A stretch of 39,819 nt of DNA from Microthrixaceae bacterium (GCA_023958095.1 JAMLGJ010000027.1:1-39819); one strand, 5' to 3'. Counted from the first letter of the stretch, positions 17,198-25,399 are shown. The notes: generated by a model from the letters alone, not told the origin. Translations and numbers: made by a program.

Positions 17198-17791
17198 TCA
17201 GCCGCTGCGGGTCGTGCCGCAGGCAGCCAGGAAGTTGGCCACCATGTCGTGTCCGGCGACCGAGAGGATGGACTCCGGATGGAACTGCACACCCTCGGTG
17301 GGGTGCTCCCGGTGGCGCAGCCCCATGACCAGGCCGTCGCTGGTGGTGGCGCTCACCTCGAGCACCTCCGGTACCGAGGTGCGTTCGACCACCAGGGAGT
17401 GGTAGCGGGTCGCCTCGAGTGGACTTGGTAGTCCCCTGAACACCCCTCGGTCGTCGTGGTCGATGACCGAGGTCTTGCCGTGCACCACTTCGGGAGCGCG
17501 CACCACGTCACCCCCGTACACCTCGCCGATGCACTGAAGCCCGAGGCAGACGCCGAAGATGGGCACCCGGGGGCCCCACCGCCGGATCACCTCGTTGGAG
17601 ATGCCCGCGTCGCTGGGGGTTCCGGGTCCCGGGCTGATGAGGATCCCCTGCGGGGCAATCTCGTCCAGATCGTCGAGGTCCAACGCGTCGTTGCGGTGCA
17701 CCACCGGATCGGCACCGAGCTCGCCGAGGTACTGCACGAGGTTGTACACGAAGGAGTCGAAGTTGTCGATCACCAGGACACGGGGCGCCAC
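17198..17791 (-). CDS. Glutamine amidotransferase, anthranilate/aminodeoxychorismate synthase component II
   Basis: This is a 197-residue class I glutamine amidotransferase (TrpG/PabA). It supplies ammonia from glutamine to chorismate for tryptophan or folate synthesis. The triad is visible: the Cys nucleophile in FGVCLGLQCIGE, and His and Glu in VQFHPESI; the N-terminal VIDNFDSFVYNLVQYLGELG and ISPGPGTP oxyanion loop are typical. TAGATT at 17804-17799 lies 7 nt before GTG 17791, so this start is preferred over GTG 17797. No synthase component I is adjacent. The position beside pknB and crgA matches Mycobacterium, where it is named trpG, but TrpG and PabA cannot be told apart here. Confidence 0.9.
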   Translation of the reverse strand: MAPRVLVIDNFDSFVYNLVQYLGELGADPVVHRNDALDLDDLDEIAPQGILISPGPGTPSDAGISNEVIRRWGPRVPIFGVCLGLQCIGEVYGGDVVRAPEVVHGKTSVIDHDDRGVFRGLPSPLEATRYHSLVVERTSVPEVLEVSATTSDGLVMGLRHREHPTEGVQFHPESILSVAGHDMVANFLAACGTTRSG

Positions 17792-17866
17792 ACCCACGAA
17801 TCTACGACGGTGCCGGCGGCCGGACCGAGTCGATTCCGGTGTGGGACCCGCGGGTATGTTTGGCCC

Positions 17867-18226
17867 ATGGCACAGAGCGGTTCGGACCGCAGCGACAGCG
17901 GGACGCGCAAGGAAAAGCCCCTTCCCCCGGCAGCGAAGAAGAAGCGGGCCGCCGAGGCGCGCCGCAAGACCTCGAGTGAACCACGACCCGGTTCGGACGA
18001 CGCGGGCGGGCGCTACACCCCGCCCATCCCGGCTGCGACCAGGGGGCCGAGCCCCCGTTGGGTTCCGGTGCTCATGTTCGCCCTGTGGGGGGTGGGCCTG
18101 GCGATGATCCTGTTGAACTACATGGGCCTGCTGCCCGGCTCCGATGACGGCGGCAACGGTTGGTACCTGATCGGGGGCCTGGGTCTGATACTCGGAGGCA
18201 TCGTCACCGCGACCCAGTACCGCTAG
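17867..18226 (+). CDS. crgA: Cell division protein CrgA
   Basis: This is a 119-residue small membrane protein that joins the actinobacterial divisome and helps recruit FtsI and other late proteins. The N-terminus is basic and Lys/Ala-rich. Two membrane spans follow, SPRWVPVLMFALWGVGLAMILLNY and NGWYLIGGLGLILGGIVTATQYR, matching the family pattern SPxWvpvlM...lNY and NWyLigGl.li..Gf..aT.wR. TATGTT at 17855-17860 is 6 nt before ATG 17867, suggesting leaderless transcription. It is divergent from the amidotransferase gene, as in mycobacteria. Confidence 0.92.
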   Translation: MAQSGSDRSDSGTRKEKPLPPAAKKKRAAEARRKTSSEPRPGSDDAGGRYTPPIPAATRGPSPRWVPVLMFALWGVGLAMILLNYMGLLPGSDDGGNGWYLIGGLGLILGGIVTATQYR

Positions 18227-18587
18227 GCTGCCGCGGCCGCTGAGCGTCCCCGATCACACGGGAACTCTTCTCCACAGAATCTGTGGACAACGTGACCGAA
18301 CTGGCCGGGTGTCTGCTCTGGGCCACCCCCGCGGACGCCGGGTGTGGTGACCCACAGTGGGCATGAATGCGCTGGCGGTGGCGCGACAGGCCCCCCGACC
18401 TGCATTTCGGTGACCGAAGCATTGCTCCACGGTTACAAGCCTCAGCTCCCTCCACAGGCTGTGGAGTACCACCCTCCGCGGTCCCGATCCGGCTCCCCGG
18501 GCCCCGAGTTGTCCACAGGAGGTGGTGCCAGGGAGTTGGCGGGGCACCGCTGTGGCGGGCGGGGAGTGGTTGAGTACGGTTGCCGCG
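18227..18587. other. Gene-free region with a cluster of DnaA-box-like sequences
   Basis: Two perfect TTGTCCACA boxes occur, at 18290-18282 (minus) and 18509-18517 (plus). A one-mismatch TTCTCCACA (18268-18276) faces the first, giving the inverted pair CTCCACAG/CTGTGGA. A second inverted pair, CTCCACAG (18450-18457)/CTGTGGAG (18459-18466), lies between, and a weaker CCCACA is at 18351-18356. There is no clear AT-rich unwinding element and no dnaA or dnaN nearby, so this may be a DnaA-binding or titration site rather than the origin itself. Confidence 0.5.
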
Positions 18588-18986
18588 ATGGACCCGAGCA
18601 GCGACGCTGGCCCCCCGGAGGCGCTGCCCGGCGAACCGGGGCGGTCCGCCGGGCGGAGCAGCCGCCGCCGGGTGTGGCCGTGGGTGCTCGTCGCGATGCT
18701 CGTCGTCGTGGGTGCCGTCACGGTGCTCAGTGGGGTGAACCTGGTGGCGGCCGCCTCGGCAGTGCTCTTCGGTGCGCTGATCCTGCGGGTGGGGTGGTTC
18801 TTCCTGCAGCAGTTCGCGACCCCACCCCCTCCGCCGCCGGACCCGGGCACCCTCAGGCGGGTGAGGCTGACCTATCGGTGTCCCGTGTGCGGGGCGGAGG
18901 TGCGCATGACCTCGGCCGCGACCGAGGATCCCGAACCCCCGCGGCACTGCATGGAGGAGATGGAGCTGGTCGCCTCGGAGGAGTAG
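18588..18986 (+). CDS. Small membrane protein with C-terminal zinc ribbon
   Basis: This is a 132-residue protein of unknown function. A basic N-terminus leads into two membrane spans (about residues 31-50 and 53-74), then a Pro-rich linker and a soluble tail with CPVCGAEV and PRHCMEEM, whose Cys and His residues could bind one zinc. TACGGT at 18575-18580 lies 7 nt before ATG 18588, suggesting a leaderless start. It stands alone between the DnaA-box region and a strong terminator. I do not recognise a named family. Confidence 0.7.
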   Translation: MDPSSDAGPPEALPGEPGRSAGRSSRRRVWPWVLVAMLVVVGAVTVLSGVNLVAAASAVLFGALILRVGWFFLQQFATPPPPPPDPGTLRRVRLTYRCPVCGAEVRMTSAATEDPEPPRHCMEEMELVASEE

Positions 18987-19001
18987 CTGCGCCGTGCGCG
19001 A

Positions 19002-19029
19002 CGAGGGCGGCCCCCAGGGGCCGCCCTCG
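19002..19029. terminator. Bidirectional terminator
   Basis: Arms 19002-19014 (CGAGGGCGGCCCC) and 19017-19029 are exact reverse complements with 2 nt between. It lies between the convergent zinc-ribbon gene and thiolase. Confidence 0.8.
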
Positions 19030-19060
19030 CTCAGGGTTCCGGTGGTGCCCGGCGGGTGGA

Positions 19061-20269
19061 TCAGCCGAGTCGCTCGATGATGGTGGCGTTGGCCATGCCA
19101 CCACCCTCGCACATGGTCTGCAGGCCGTAGCGGCCACCGGTGCGCTCGAGCTCGTTGAGCATCGTGGCCATCAGCTTGGTGCCGGAGCAGCCGAGCGGGT
19201 GACCCAGGGCGATCGCGCCGCCATTGGGGTTCACCTTGTCCATGTCGGGCTTGTGGGCCTTCTCCCATGCGAGGACTACCGAGGCGAATGCCTCGTTGAT
19301 CTCGATGTGGTCGATGTCGCCGATGCCCAGCCCGCTGCGCTCCAGCGCCTTTGCGGTGGAGGGGATCGGACCGGTGAGCATGCGGACCGGGTCGACACCG
19401 GCAAGGGCGAAGGTGTGGAAGCGGGCCCGTGGCGTGAGTCCCAGCTCGGCGGCCTTCTCGGCTGACATGATCAGCGCCGCGGAGGCTCCGTCGGTGATCT
19501 GCGAGCTGTTGCCCGCGGTCACCTTGCCGTCGGGGACGAACGCCGGCTTCAACTTGCCGAGGGTCTCCATGGTCGTGCCGGGCCGGATGCCCTCGTCACG
19601 GGTGACCATCTCCTCGAGCACCTTGACCTCGCCGGACTCCTTGTCCTTGATCTTGGACACCACCGGGATGATCTCGTTGTCGAAACGGCCCTCGTTGGTG
19701 GCCTTCTCCGCCAGTTCCTGGGAACGCACACCGAATGCGTCGAGGTCCTCACGGGTGAGGTCGTTCTCGTTGGCGATGATCTCTGCGGAGACGCCCTGGC
19801 CCACGAGGCCGGTCTGGCCCGGGTAGAGCTCGACATCCGCGTAGCGGTCGTAGGCGGAGCCGAAGGGGAATCCCACACCGCTGCCGATCGAGGCGCCCAT
19901 CGGCACGAGGCTCATCACCTCGACGCCGGCCGCGACGACGATGTCGTAGGCACCCGACATCACGCCCTGGGCCGCGAAGTGTGCCGCCTGCTGGGAGGAT
20001 CCGCACTGGCGGTCCACCGTGGTGGAGGGCACCGACTCCGGCCAGCCGGCTGCGAGCACGGCGTTGCGTCCGACGTTGAGCGCCTGGGCGCCGGCCTGCA
20101 TGACGCAGCCCATGATCACGTCATCGACGCGCTCGGCGTCGAGGTTGTTGCGTTCGGCAAGGGCCTTGAGGGTCTCGGCCGCCAGGTCGACCGGGTGCCA
20201 CCCCGACAGAGCGCCGTTGCGCCTGCCCCCTGCGGTCCGGACGATATCGACGATCACTGCTTCGGGCAT
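19061..20269 (-). CDS. Thiolase family acetyl-CoA acyltransferase
   Basis: This is a 402-residue thiolase that cleaves 3-ketoacyl-CoA to acetyl-CoA and a shortened acyl-CoA, or runs the reverse condensation. The catalytic set is complete: nucleophile Cys89 (VDRQCGSSQQ), His357 (GGAIALGHPLGCSG) and Cys387 (MCEGGGMANA). Other family marks are INEAFASVV and KVTAGNSSQITDGASA. The sequence is closer to actinobacterial FadA5/FadA6-type thiolases than to PhaA by overall feel, so steroid or fatty-acid beta-oxidation is likely but unproven. ATG 20269 is supported by GAAGGAGCGGGC upstream. It is divergent from the acyl-CoA ligase. Confidence 0.92.
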   Translation of the reverse strand: MPEAVIVDIVRTAGGRRNGALSGWHPVDLAAETLKALAERNNLDAERVDDVIMGCVMQAGAQALNVGRNAVLAAGWPESVPSTTVDRQCGSSQQAAHFAAQGVMSGAYDIVVAAGVEVMSLVPMGASIGSGVGFPFGSAYDRYADVELYPGQTGLVGQGVSAEIIANENDLTREDLDAFGVRSQELAEKATNEGRFDNEIIPVVSKIKDKESGEVKVLEEMVTRDEGIRPGTTMETLGKLKPAFVPDGKVTAGNSSQITDGASAALIMSAEKAAELGLTPRARFHTFALAGVDPVRMLTGPIPSTAKALERSGLGIGDIDHIEINEAFASVVLAWEKAHKPDMDKVNPNGGAIALGHPLGCSGTKLMATMLNELERTGGRYGLQTMCEGGGMANATIIERLG

Positions 20270-20306
20270 GCCCGCTCCTTCGATGATGGTTTTCGGATGG
20301 GTCCCG

Positions 20307-20330
20307 TCCCCCGGTCGGAGAACCGGGGGA
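20307..20330. repeat. 9-bp perfect stem-loop in thiolase leader
   Basis: TCCCCCGGT (20307-20315) and ACCGGGGGA (20322-20330) are exact reverse complements around a 6-nt loop. If thiolase transcription starts near the palindrome at 20364-20375, this hairpin lies in its leader and could act as an attenuator or stabiliser; it could equally be incidental. Confidence 0.5.
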
Positions 20331-20363
20331 ACCAACCCGTTGTTCCCCGCTCGGCCAAAACTG

Positions 20364-20375
20364 GACCGATCGGTC
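20364..20375. promoter_or_regulatory. Palindromic operator candidate GACCGATCGGTC
   Basis: A perfect 12-bp palindrome lies in the 306-bp divergent region between thiolase (-) and acyl-CoA ligase (+). Its size and place fit a TetR-type repressor site for fatty-acid genes. The regulator is not in this window. The rest of the region holds the hairpin at 20307-20330 and a -10-like TACAGT at 20498-20503 for the ligase. Confidence 0.4.
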
Positions 20376-20575
20376 AAGAGTCTGTTCCGCACCGGGCGCC
20401 CAGTCAATGTGACGGGGGCAGCGCGAACGCGACCGGCACTGTGACCAACCCCGGTGCCCGGGGCCGGGGTCGTACGGCGAAGCGGCGGGTACGTCGGTAC
20501 AGTGTCCGTTCCGGGGTCGCCTGTGGGTGCGGCCCCGCCGCAACGACCTGCCAGCCAGATCCAGGGGGGCCACAG

Positions 20576-22384
20576 ATGACCGATCCAGTTGCCGAGGAGA
20601 TCGACCGGGCGATCGAGGGACGCACGGTCGCGGGGGAGTTCCTGCGTTGTGTCGCCGAGCACGGAGCGCGGGTGGCGCTGCGCGAGATGGAGGGCGAGGA
20701 CTCCTGGCGGGAGTACACCTTCGATGACGTCGCCGCCAAGGTGGCGACCACGGCTGCGGGTCTGCGCGCCCTCGGGGTCGGCCCGGGGGACCGCGTCGTG
20801 ATGATGATGCGCAACATCCCTGCGTTCCACTGGGTGGACCTGGCGACGCTGTTCCTCGGCGCCACACCGGTGTCGATCTACAACTCCTCCTCGCCCGAGC
20901 AGGTCCAGTACCTGGCTTCGCACTGCGAGGCGAAGGTCGCGGTGCTCGAGGACCAGAGCTTCGTGGACAGGGTGCAGCCCGTGCGTGGCGACATACCCAC
21001 ACTCGAGACGGTGGTCGTGCTCGATCCCGGCGCCGCCGGTGGCGACGTGCTCGGCCCGGACGCACTCGAGGGCGACCCGCTGGACCTCGGGGCGGAGGTG
21101 TCCAACTCCGCACCGGAGGACCTGGCCACGATCATCTACACCTCCGGCACCACCGGCAACCCGAAGGGCGTGATGATCACCAACCGCAACGTGGTGTGGG
21201 TGATCGAGTCCGGGGTCAGGTCATATGGCTGGGACCGCTCCGAGATGGTCGGCAAGCGGACGGTGTCGTACCTGCCGATGGCCCACATCGCGGAGCGGGT
21301 GGTGTCGCACTACACCGCGATGGCGATCGGCCTCGAGGTGACCACCTGTCCGGAGACCTCGGCGATAGCGCAGTACCTGGGAGCGGTGAAGCCGCAGATC
21401 GTCTTCGGGGTCCCGCGGGTCTGGGAGAAGGTCTACGGCCGCCTCAACGCGATGATCGGAGCCGACCCCGAGGCCGCCCGGAAGTTCCAGGCGGCCATCG
21501 ACGAGGCCATCCCGCTGCGCCAGAAGATGACCATGGACGAGGCCACCGAGGCCGAGGTCGCCCGCTACGAGGAGCTCGACGCGGAGAACTTCGCCCTGGT
21601 GCGGGCACTGATCGGCATGGACGAGTGCGAGATGGCCATCACCGGAGCCGCGCCGATCCCGGCAGCCATGCTGAGCTGGTTCAGGGCCATCGGCCTTCCA
21701 CTCGCAGAGGTCTATGGCATGAGTGAGAACACCGGTCCGATGACCTTCGAGCGGGTCAGGGTGAAGCCGGGCACGGTCGGCCGGGCGATGCCCGGCAGCG
21801 AGGTCAGGATCTTCCCCGACGGGGAGGTCTGCTGTCGCGGGGGCCACGTCTTCGCCGGGTACCTGAACGATCCCGAGAAGACCGCTGAGACCATCGACGA
21901 GGACGGTTGGCTCCACTCCGGGGACATCGGCGAGATCGACGAGGACGGCTACCTGCGGATCGTGGACCGCAAGAAGGAGCTGATCATCACCGCCGGCGGC
22001 AAGAACCTCTCCCCGGCGAACCTGGAAGCCAGCCTCAAGACCCAGTTGCTCATCGGGCAGGCGGCGGTCATCGGGGACAACCGGCCGTTCGTGTCGGCGC
22101 TGGTGGTGCTGGACTCCGAGGTCGCCCCGGGGTGGGCTGCCCAGAACGGCATCGAATTCACCACGATCGAGGAGTTCGCGGAGCACGAGGCGGTGGTCGC
22201 GGCGGTCGAGGCGATGGTCGACGAGGCGATGGAGGGCTACAACAACGCGGAGCGGGTCAAGAAGGTCAAGATCCTCACCGAGGAGTGGATGCCCGACACC
22301 GACCTGTTGACCCCCACCTCGAAGCTGAAGCGTCGTGGGGTCAATGCGAGGTTCGCAGCCGAGATCGAGGCCCTCTACTCCTGA
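20576..22384 (+). CDS. Long-chain fatty-acid--CoA ligase (FadD15-like)
   Basis: This is a 602-residue ANL-superfamily enzyme that activates fatty acids through an acyl-adenylate to acyl-CoA. Motifs in order: the P-loop TIIYTSGTTGNPKGVMIT, LPMAHIAERV, the A5 region LAEVYGMSENTGPMTF, the A7/A8 hinge GWLHSGDIGEIDEDGYLRIVDRKKE, and LITAGGKNLSPANLE. The catalytic C-terminal Lys is probably in LTPTSKLKRR. Length and the Mycobacterium FadD15-like architecture point to a long-chain ligase. ATG 20576 follows the run AGGGGGGCC at spacing suitable for a ribosome site. The product could feed thiolase-linked oxidation or the WS/DGAT at 35.5 kb. Confidence 0.92.
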   Translation: MTDPVAEEIDRAIEGRTVAGEFLRCVAEHGARVALREMEGEDSWREYTFDDVAAKVATTAAGLRALGVGPGDRVVMMMRNIPAFHWVDLATLFLGATPVSIYNSSSPEQVQYLASHCEAKVAVLEDQSFVDRVQPVRGDIPTLETVVVLDPGAAGGDVLGPDALEGDPLDLGAEVSNSAPEDLATIIYTSGTTGNPKGVMITNRNVVWVIESGVRSYGWDRSEMVGKRTVSYLPMAHIAERVVSHYTAMAIGLEVTTCPETSAIAQYLGAVKPQIVFGVPRVWEKVYGRLNAMIGADPEAARKFQAAIDEAIPLRQKMTMDEATEAEVARYEELDAENFALVRALIGMDECEMAITGAAPIPAAMLSWFRAIGLPLAEVYGMSENTGPMTFERVRVKPGTVGRAMPGSEVRIFPDGEVCCRGGHVFAGYLNDPEKTAETIDEDGWLHSGDIGEIDEDGYLRIVDRKKELIITAGGKNLSPANLEASLKTQLLIGQAAVIGDNRPFVSALVVLDSEVAPGWAAQNGIEFTTIEEFAEHEAVVAAVEAMVDEAMEGYNNAERVKKVKILTEEWMPDTDLLTPTSKLKRRGVNARFAAEIEALYS

Positions 22385-22400
22385 GCCGGTATCCCGTGGT

Positions 22401-22418
22401 CCCGGGTCGGGACCCGGG
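22401..22418. terminator. Palindromic terminator between convergent genes
   Basis: CCCGGGTC (22401-22408) and GACCCGGG (22411-22418) form an 8-bp stem with a 2-nt gap in the 42-nt space between the acyl-CoA ligase (+) and the lipoprotein (-). Confidence 0.6.
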
Positions 22419-22426
22419 CCCGGGGT

Positions 22427-23605
22427 TCAGCCCTGTGCCTGGATGCCCAGACCGCGCAGGAAGTCCTCGAGCCCTGTCGCTCCCGAGTTGAGGATCGCCA
22501 GCACGGCCAGGCCCAGGATGGCGCCGTAGGTCGCCCGGGGGTCGTCGAAGGTTCCCGGCGCGACCAGCTGTGCCAGTCCGGGGATGGCCATCACCGCGGA
22601 ACCGAACGACACCACCACCGTGAGGGGATTCGCGAAGGCCTCCTCCAACAGCGCCCCCACCTCGGGATCCTCCAACAGCGCGAAGGCCCCGGCGAGAGCC
22701 TCGAGCGTGTAGGGACCGAGGATCCCCACGAGGTTGTTGATGCGGTCGATGAGCTGCGGGGTGACGCGCGTGGTGAGATCGAGAATGAACCCGGTCACCT
22801 CCGCGAAGCGGGGGTCGATCTCCCCCGCCACGGCGAGCTTGCCGAGCTCCACGGGGTCGCGGCCGATGGCGGCGGCCAGCACGACTGCCGCAACCGACAG
22901 GGCGGAGCGGTCCTCCTGGAACTGCCCCAGTCCGTTCGGATCGACCACCGCCAGGATCGTGCCGAGCGTGTCGGTGACGCTCTCGGGGACCGTCATGGCG
23001 GTGCCGACCAGGGCGGCGAAGGTGGCAGGGTCGATGCCCGCAAGGAGCGACCGGGCCTCGGAGGTGAGTTCGCCCGCCGGGGTGAGAAGCGACGTGCCCG
23101 CTCCGGCGAGCAGCGCGGCCACTGCGTCGGGAGGGGAGCCCGCTGCAGCTCCACCGGCCACCCGGTCGAGAGTCGCAGCCAGTGCCCCCACCGCATCGGG
23201 TGTCACCCCCAGGGATGCGAGCTCGTCCGCGGAGAGTCCGGTCGCGGCCACGAGCTGTTCGACCGTCAGGCCCTCGAGCCCGGCGAGCAGGTCCGACACG
23301 CTCGGTTCGCCGATCGACTCCCCGGATGAACCGGTCGTGAGGTCCCCGCTCCCGGTGGCCGAGCGGCTCGAAGCGGGACTGCTGGTGGTGGTCGATGACG
23401 CGAGGTTGGCCCCGTACTCGGCACTGGGGGCCGAGACCTCCGCTGTCGAGTCCACCGTTGCGCACGACGTGGAGACCAACGCACCCGAGCACAGGACCAC
23501 CACGGCTGCTCGTAGAAGGGTTCCGATGGACGAAGGGTACGGAGCGGTACTGCCGGGGGCAAGGCCCCGTGAGGATGTGCCCAGTCGTTCAGCCCAGTCG
23601 GTCAA
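22427..23605 (-). CDS. Lipoprotein of unknown function, Ala/Gly/Leu-rich helical
   Basis: This is a protein of up to 392 residues. A hydrophobic stretch (LLRAAVVVLCSGALV) ends in lipobox STSC, marking a lipoprotein, and a Ser/Thr-rich linker follows. The rest is a low-charge helical region with many Ala, Leu, Gly and Val, including repeated short segments such as LLAGLEGLTVEQLVAATGLSADEL. The only start joining it to the upstream gene is TTG 23605, which overlaps the DUF983 gene stop as TTGA; the signal peptide's n-region is then long (about 30 residues). No named domain is recognised. It is the last gene of a four-gene operon. Confidence 0.65.
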   Translation of the reverse strand: MTDWAERLGTSSRGLAPGSTAPYPSSIGTLLRAAVVVLCSGALVSTSCATVDSTAEVSAPSAEYGANLASSTTTSSPASSRSATGSGDLTTGSSGESIGEPSVSDLLAGLEGLTVEQLVAATGLSADELASLGVTPDAVGALAATLDRVAGGAAAGSPPDAVAALLAGAGTSLLTPAGELTSEARSLLAGIDPATFAALVGTAMTVPESVTDTLGTILAVVDPNGLGQFQEDRSALSVAAVVLAAAIGRDPVELGKLAVAGEIDPRFAEVTGFILDLTTRVTPQLIDRINNLVGILGPYTLEALAGAFALLEDPEVGALLEEAFANPLTVVVSFGSAVMAIPGLAQLVAPGTFDDPRATYGAILGLAVLAILNSGATGLEDFLRGLGIQAQG

Positions 23606-24159
23606 CCCTGCCGTACGGGGCGGTCCCGGTAGGGGTCGACAGCCACGTAGCGGGGATCGATCTCACCGTCGCGCAGCGGGCGCATGAGGATGTCGATGGC
23701 GGTCCACAGCATGCGTGACGGAGGGAAGAACAACACCGGACCGAACAGCGCGATCGCGAGAAGGACCCACAGGAGCCAGCCTGGGGTCGTGTCGGGGTAC
23801 GAGATCATGACCGTGGAGAACAACACGACGAACATGACCCCGAACACGACCACCGTGTTGGCCCCGAGGGATCCGATCCAGTGACCGTCCACTCGCTCGA
23901 AGTGCAGGGTGCAGCTGGGACAACGGTCCTCCATGAGGAACCAACGGCGGAACACGTGCCCACCGCCACATGCGGGGCACCGCGCGATCGTGCCCCGAAG
24001 GAGGATGCGGGTGGGTCCGACCCCCAGTTGGCGGGTGGTCGGGATCTCGCGCCGCACGCGGGGTCGGTGCTGCTCGGGATGCGGGGGGACCCGGCGGTGT
24101 GAGAGCTGCCGGGAGGGGTCCTTCCCGGCGCGTTCCCGGTTGCCCGGTGGCTCGGCCAT
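23602..24159 (-). CDS. DUF983 family membrane protein with zinc ribbon
   Basis: This is a 185-residue protein. A basic N-terminus precedes a zinc ribbon, CPACGGGHVFRRWF with DRCPSCTLHFERVDG, and two membrane spans (about residues 105-125 and 134-154). The spacing CxxC...CxxC with GhxFrrwf and the Gly-rich turn before the first span are the DUF983 signature. The family's function is unknown; in some proteobacteria it sits near cytochrome oxidase genes. It starts 4 nt after the upstream gene and overlaps the lipoprotein gene by 4 nt. Confidence 0.82.
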   Translation of the reverse strand: MAEPPGNRERAGKDPSRQLSHRRVPPHPEQHRPRVRREIPTTRQLGVGPTRILLRGTIARCPACGGGHVFRRWFLMEDRCPSCTLHFERVDGHWIGSLGANTVVVFGVMFVVLFSTVMISYPDTTPGWLLWVLLAIALFGPVLFFPPSRMLWTAIDILMRPLRDGEIDPRYVAVDPYRDRPVRQG

Positions 24160-24163
24160 CCCC

Positions 24164-24631
24164 TCAGGCTCCCATGCGGAGCCCCAGCCTGTCGATAGTG
24201 CACATGTCACGCTCGCGCGCATCCGGCTGCAGGCTCGAGGGGAACTGCACCGGACCCACTCCGAGCAGCACCCGCCTGGTGCCGTCGAGCAGCTCCAGCT
24301 CGAAGGTGCGCCACGGGCCCCGACGCACCCGAACCGTCCGGACTCCCGACACCTTCCCGGACCACACGGTGATGAAGGCGACCTGGTCTCGCACGTGGTC
24401 GTCCTCGAGCACCACGCGACAGCCCCGGGCGGCACCCAGTGCGAGCAGCCCGACAGCGCCGGAGGCGGCTGCGGTCCACCAGCCACCGGTGGTGGGTGCC
24501 GGCGCGGAGGCGACCGACCAGGTGACCGAGTAGGCACACACGGCGAGGCACACCAGACCCACCAGGGTGAAGGGTGCCGACACGAGGGTCGACCCCCGAA
24601 GCACCGTACGGCCGGACCGGTCCCGGCGCAC
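24164..24631 (-). CDS. Small membrane protein, possible bacterial PH-like domain
   Basis: This is a 155-residue protein with two membrane spans (about residues 17-41 and 46-66) and a C-terminal beta-rich domain (GCRVVLEDDHVRDQVAFITVWSGKVSGVRTVRVRRGP and onward, given here only by its ends). The layout resembles actinobacterial two-span proteins with a bacterial PH domain, but the match is weak. GTG 24631 directly follows the TAG of the upstream gene, so translation is probably coupled. Confidence 0.62.
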   Translation of the reverse strand: MRRDRSGRTVLRGSTLVSAPFTLVGLVCLAVCAYSVTWSVASAPAPTTGGWWTAAASGAVGLLALGAARGCRVVLEDDHVRDQVAFITVWSGKVSGVRTVRVRRGPWRTFELELLDGTRRVLLGVGPVQFPSSLQPDARERDMCTIDRLGLRMGA

Positions 24632-25180
24632 CTAGCAGGGCTCCTTCGAGCGCCCGGGGGCCGGGTGGATCGACGTGGCCCGGTTCCCCGAACCCGGTTC
24701 CCCCTCGCCGTCCACCCGGATGTCGGTCGCTCCGGTGCGGGCCGAAGCACCCTCGTCCCCGGTCCAGCCCTCGACGGTGTCGTAGAAGGAGTCCCAGCGC
24801 TCGTCCAGCCAGGAGCGGCCGAGCCAGGCGGCGACCGCGACGCCTGAGACGACCAGGAGAACAACCGTGCGGGTCAGCCACGGACGCTTGCGGCGGCTGT
24901 GCGTGGGCGTGGGCTGAACAGCAGCCCGTGGTTGCTGTGTGACCGGTTGGCCCCAGTTGGAGTGCAGCGGGTTGCCGAACTGCGCATACGGGTCGCGCCT
25001 CGGTGCCGGTTGATTCGGGCCGGTCGGTGGTACGTCGGAACCCTGGGTCGCTGCGGTGCGCGGTGTGGCCGGTTGACCTGGGTCGCCATCGGGTTCGGCA
25101 GCTGCACCGCACACAGGACAGAGCCCCTCGAGTGCCTCGGTGACGGTGCCGCAGCTGCTGCACCGGAACTGCGTGGTCAT
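24632..25180 (-). CDS. Zinc-ribbon membrane protein of unknown function
   Basis: This is a 182-residue protein. The N-terminal zinc ribbon FRCSSCGTVTEALEGLCPVCG (CxxC, 12 residues, CxxC) is followed by a disordered Pro/Gln/Thr-rich linker, a basic stop and one membrane span (about residues 102-122, LTRTVVLLVVSGVAVAAWLG). A short outer part with acidic and Gly residues ends in a lone Cys. It is the first gene of the operon 25180-22427. It is divergent from the response-regulator gene across 219 bp that contain a tandem repeat. Confidence 0.72.
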   Translation of the reverse strand: MTTQFRCSSCGTVTEALEGLCPVCGAAAEPDGDPGQPATPRTAATQGSDVPPTGPNQPAPRRDPYAQFGNPLHSNWGQPVTQQPRAAVQPTPTHSRRKRPWLTRTVVLLVVSGVAVAAWLGRSWLDERWDSFYDTVEGWTGDEGASARTGATDIRVDGEGEPGSGNRATSIHPAPGRSKEPC

Positions 25181-25323
25181 GATCCCTCGATCCCATCGGG
25201 TGACAGCTCGTCCGGTCGGGTGCCCGCCGGCCGGAATGGCTCGGCAACCGAACCGGGACTCGGTGTCGCCTGGTGCCGTCGCCCGATTCTGACAGCCCGC
25301 GATCGAGCTGGGAAGTGGAGGCG

Positions 25324-25373
25324 GCCGCAATGGCGGTGACGCAGCCGCAACGGCGGTGACGCAGCCACAACGT
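25324..25373 (+). repeat. Two and a half tandem 20-bp repeats upstream of the response regulator
   Basis: Units at 25324-25343 and 25344-25363 differ at one base (GCCGCAAtGGCGGTGACGCA against GCCGCAAc...). A partial third unit (GCCACAACG) begins at 25364. The repeat lies 27 to 76 bp before GTG 25400. Tandem direct repeats are typical OmpR-family regulator targets, so autoregulation is plausible. Confidence 0.65.
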
Positions 25374-25399
25374 GGTCCTCGCCCCGTACGGTGGGAACC

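Noticed and set aside
18227..18587. Calling this region oriC outright
   Set aside because: No dnaA or dnaN nearby and no AT-rich unwinding element; only box-like sites are seen.
25324..25373. CRISPR-like array
   Set aside because: The units are directly abutting with no spacers and only two full copies, so this is a tandem repeat.
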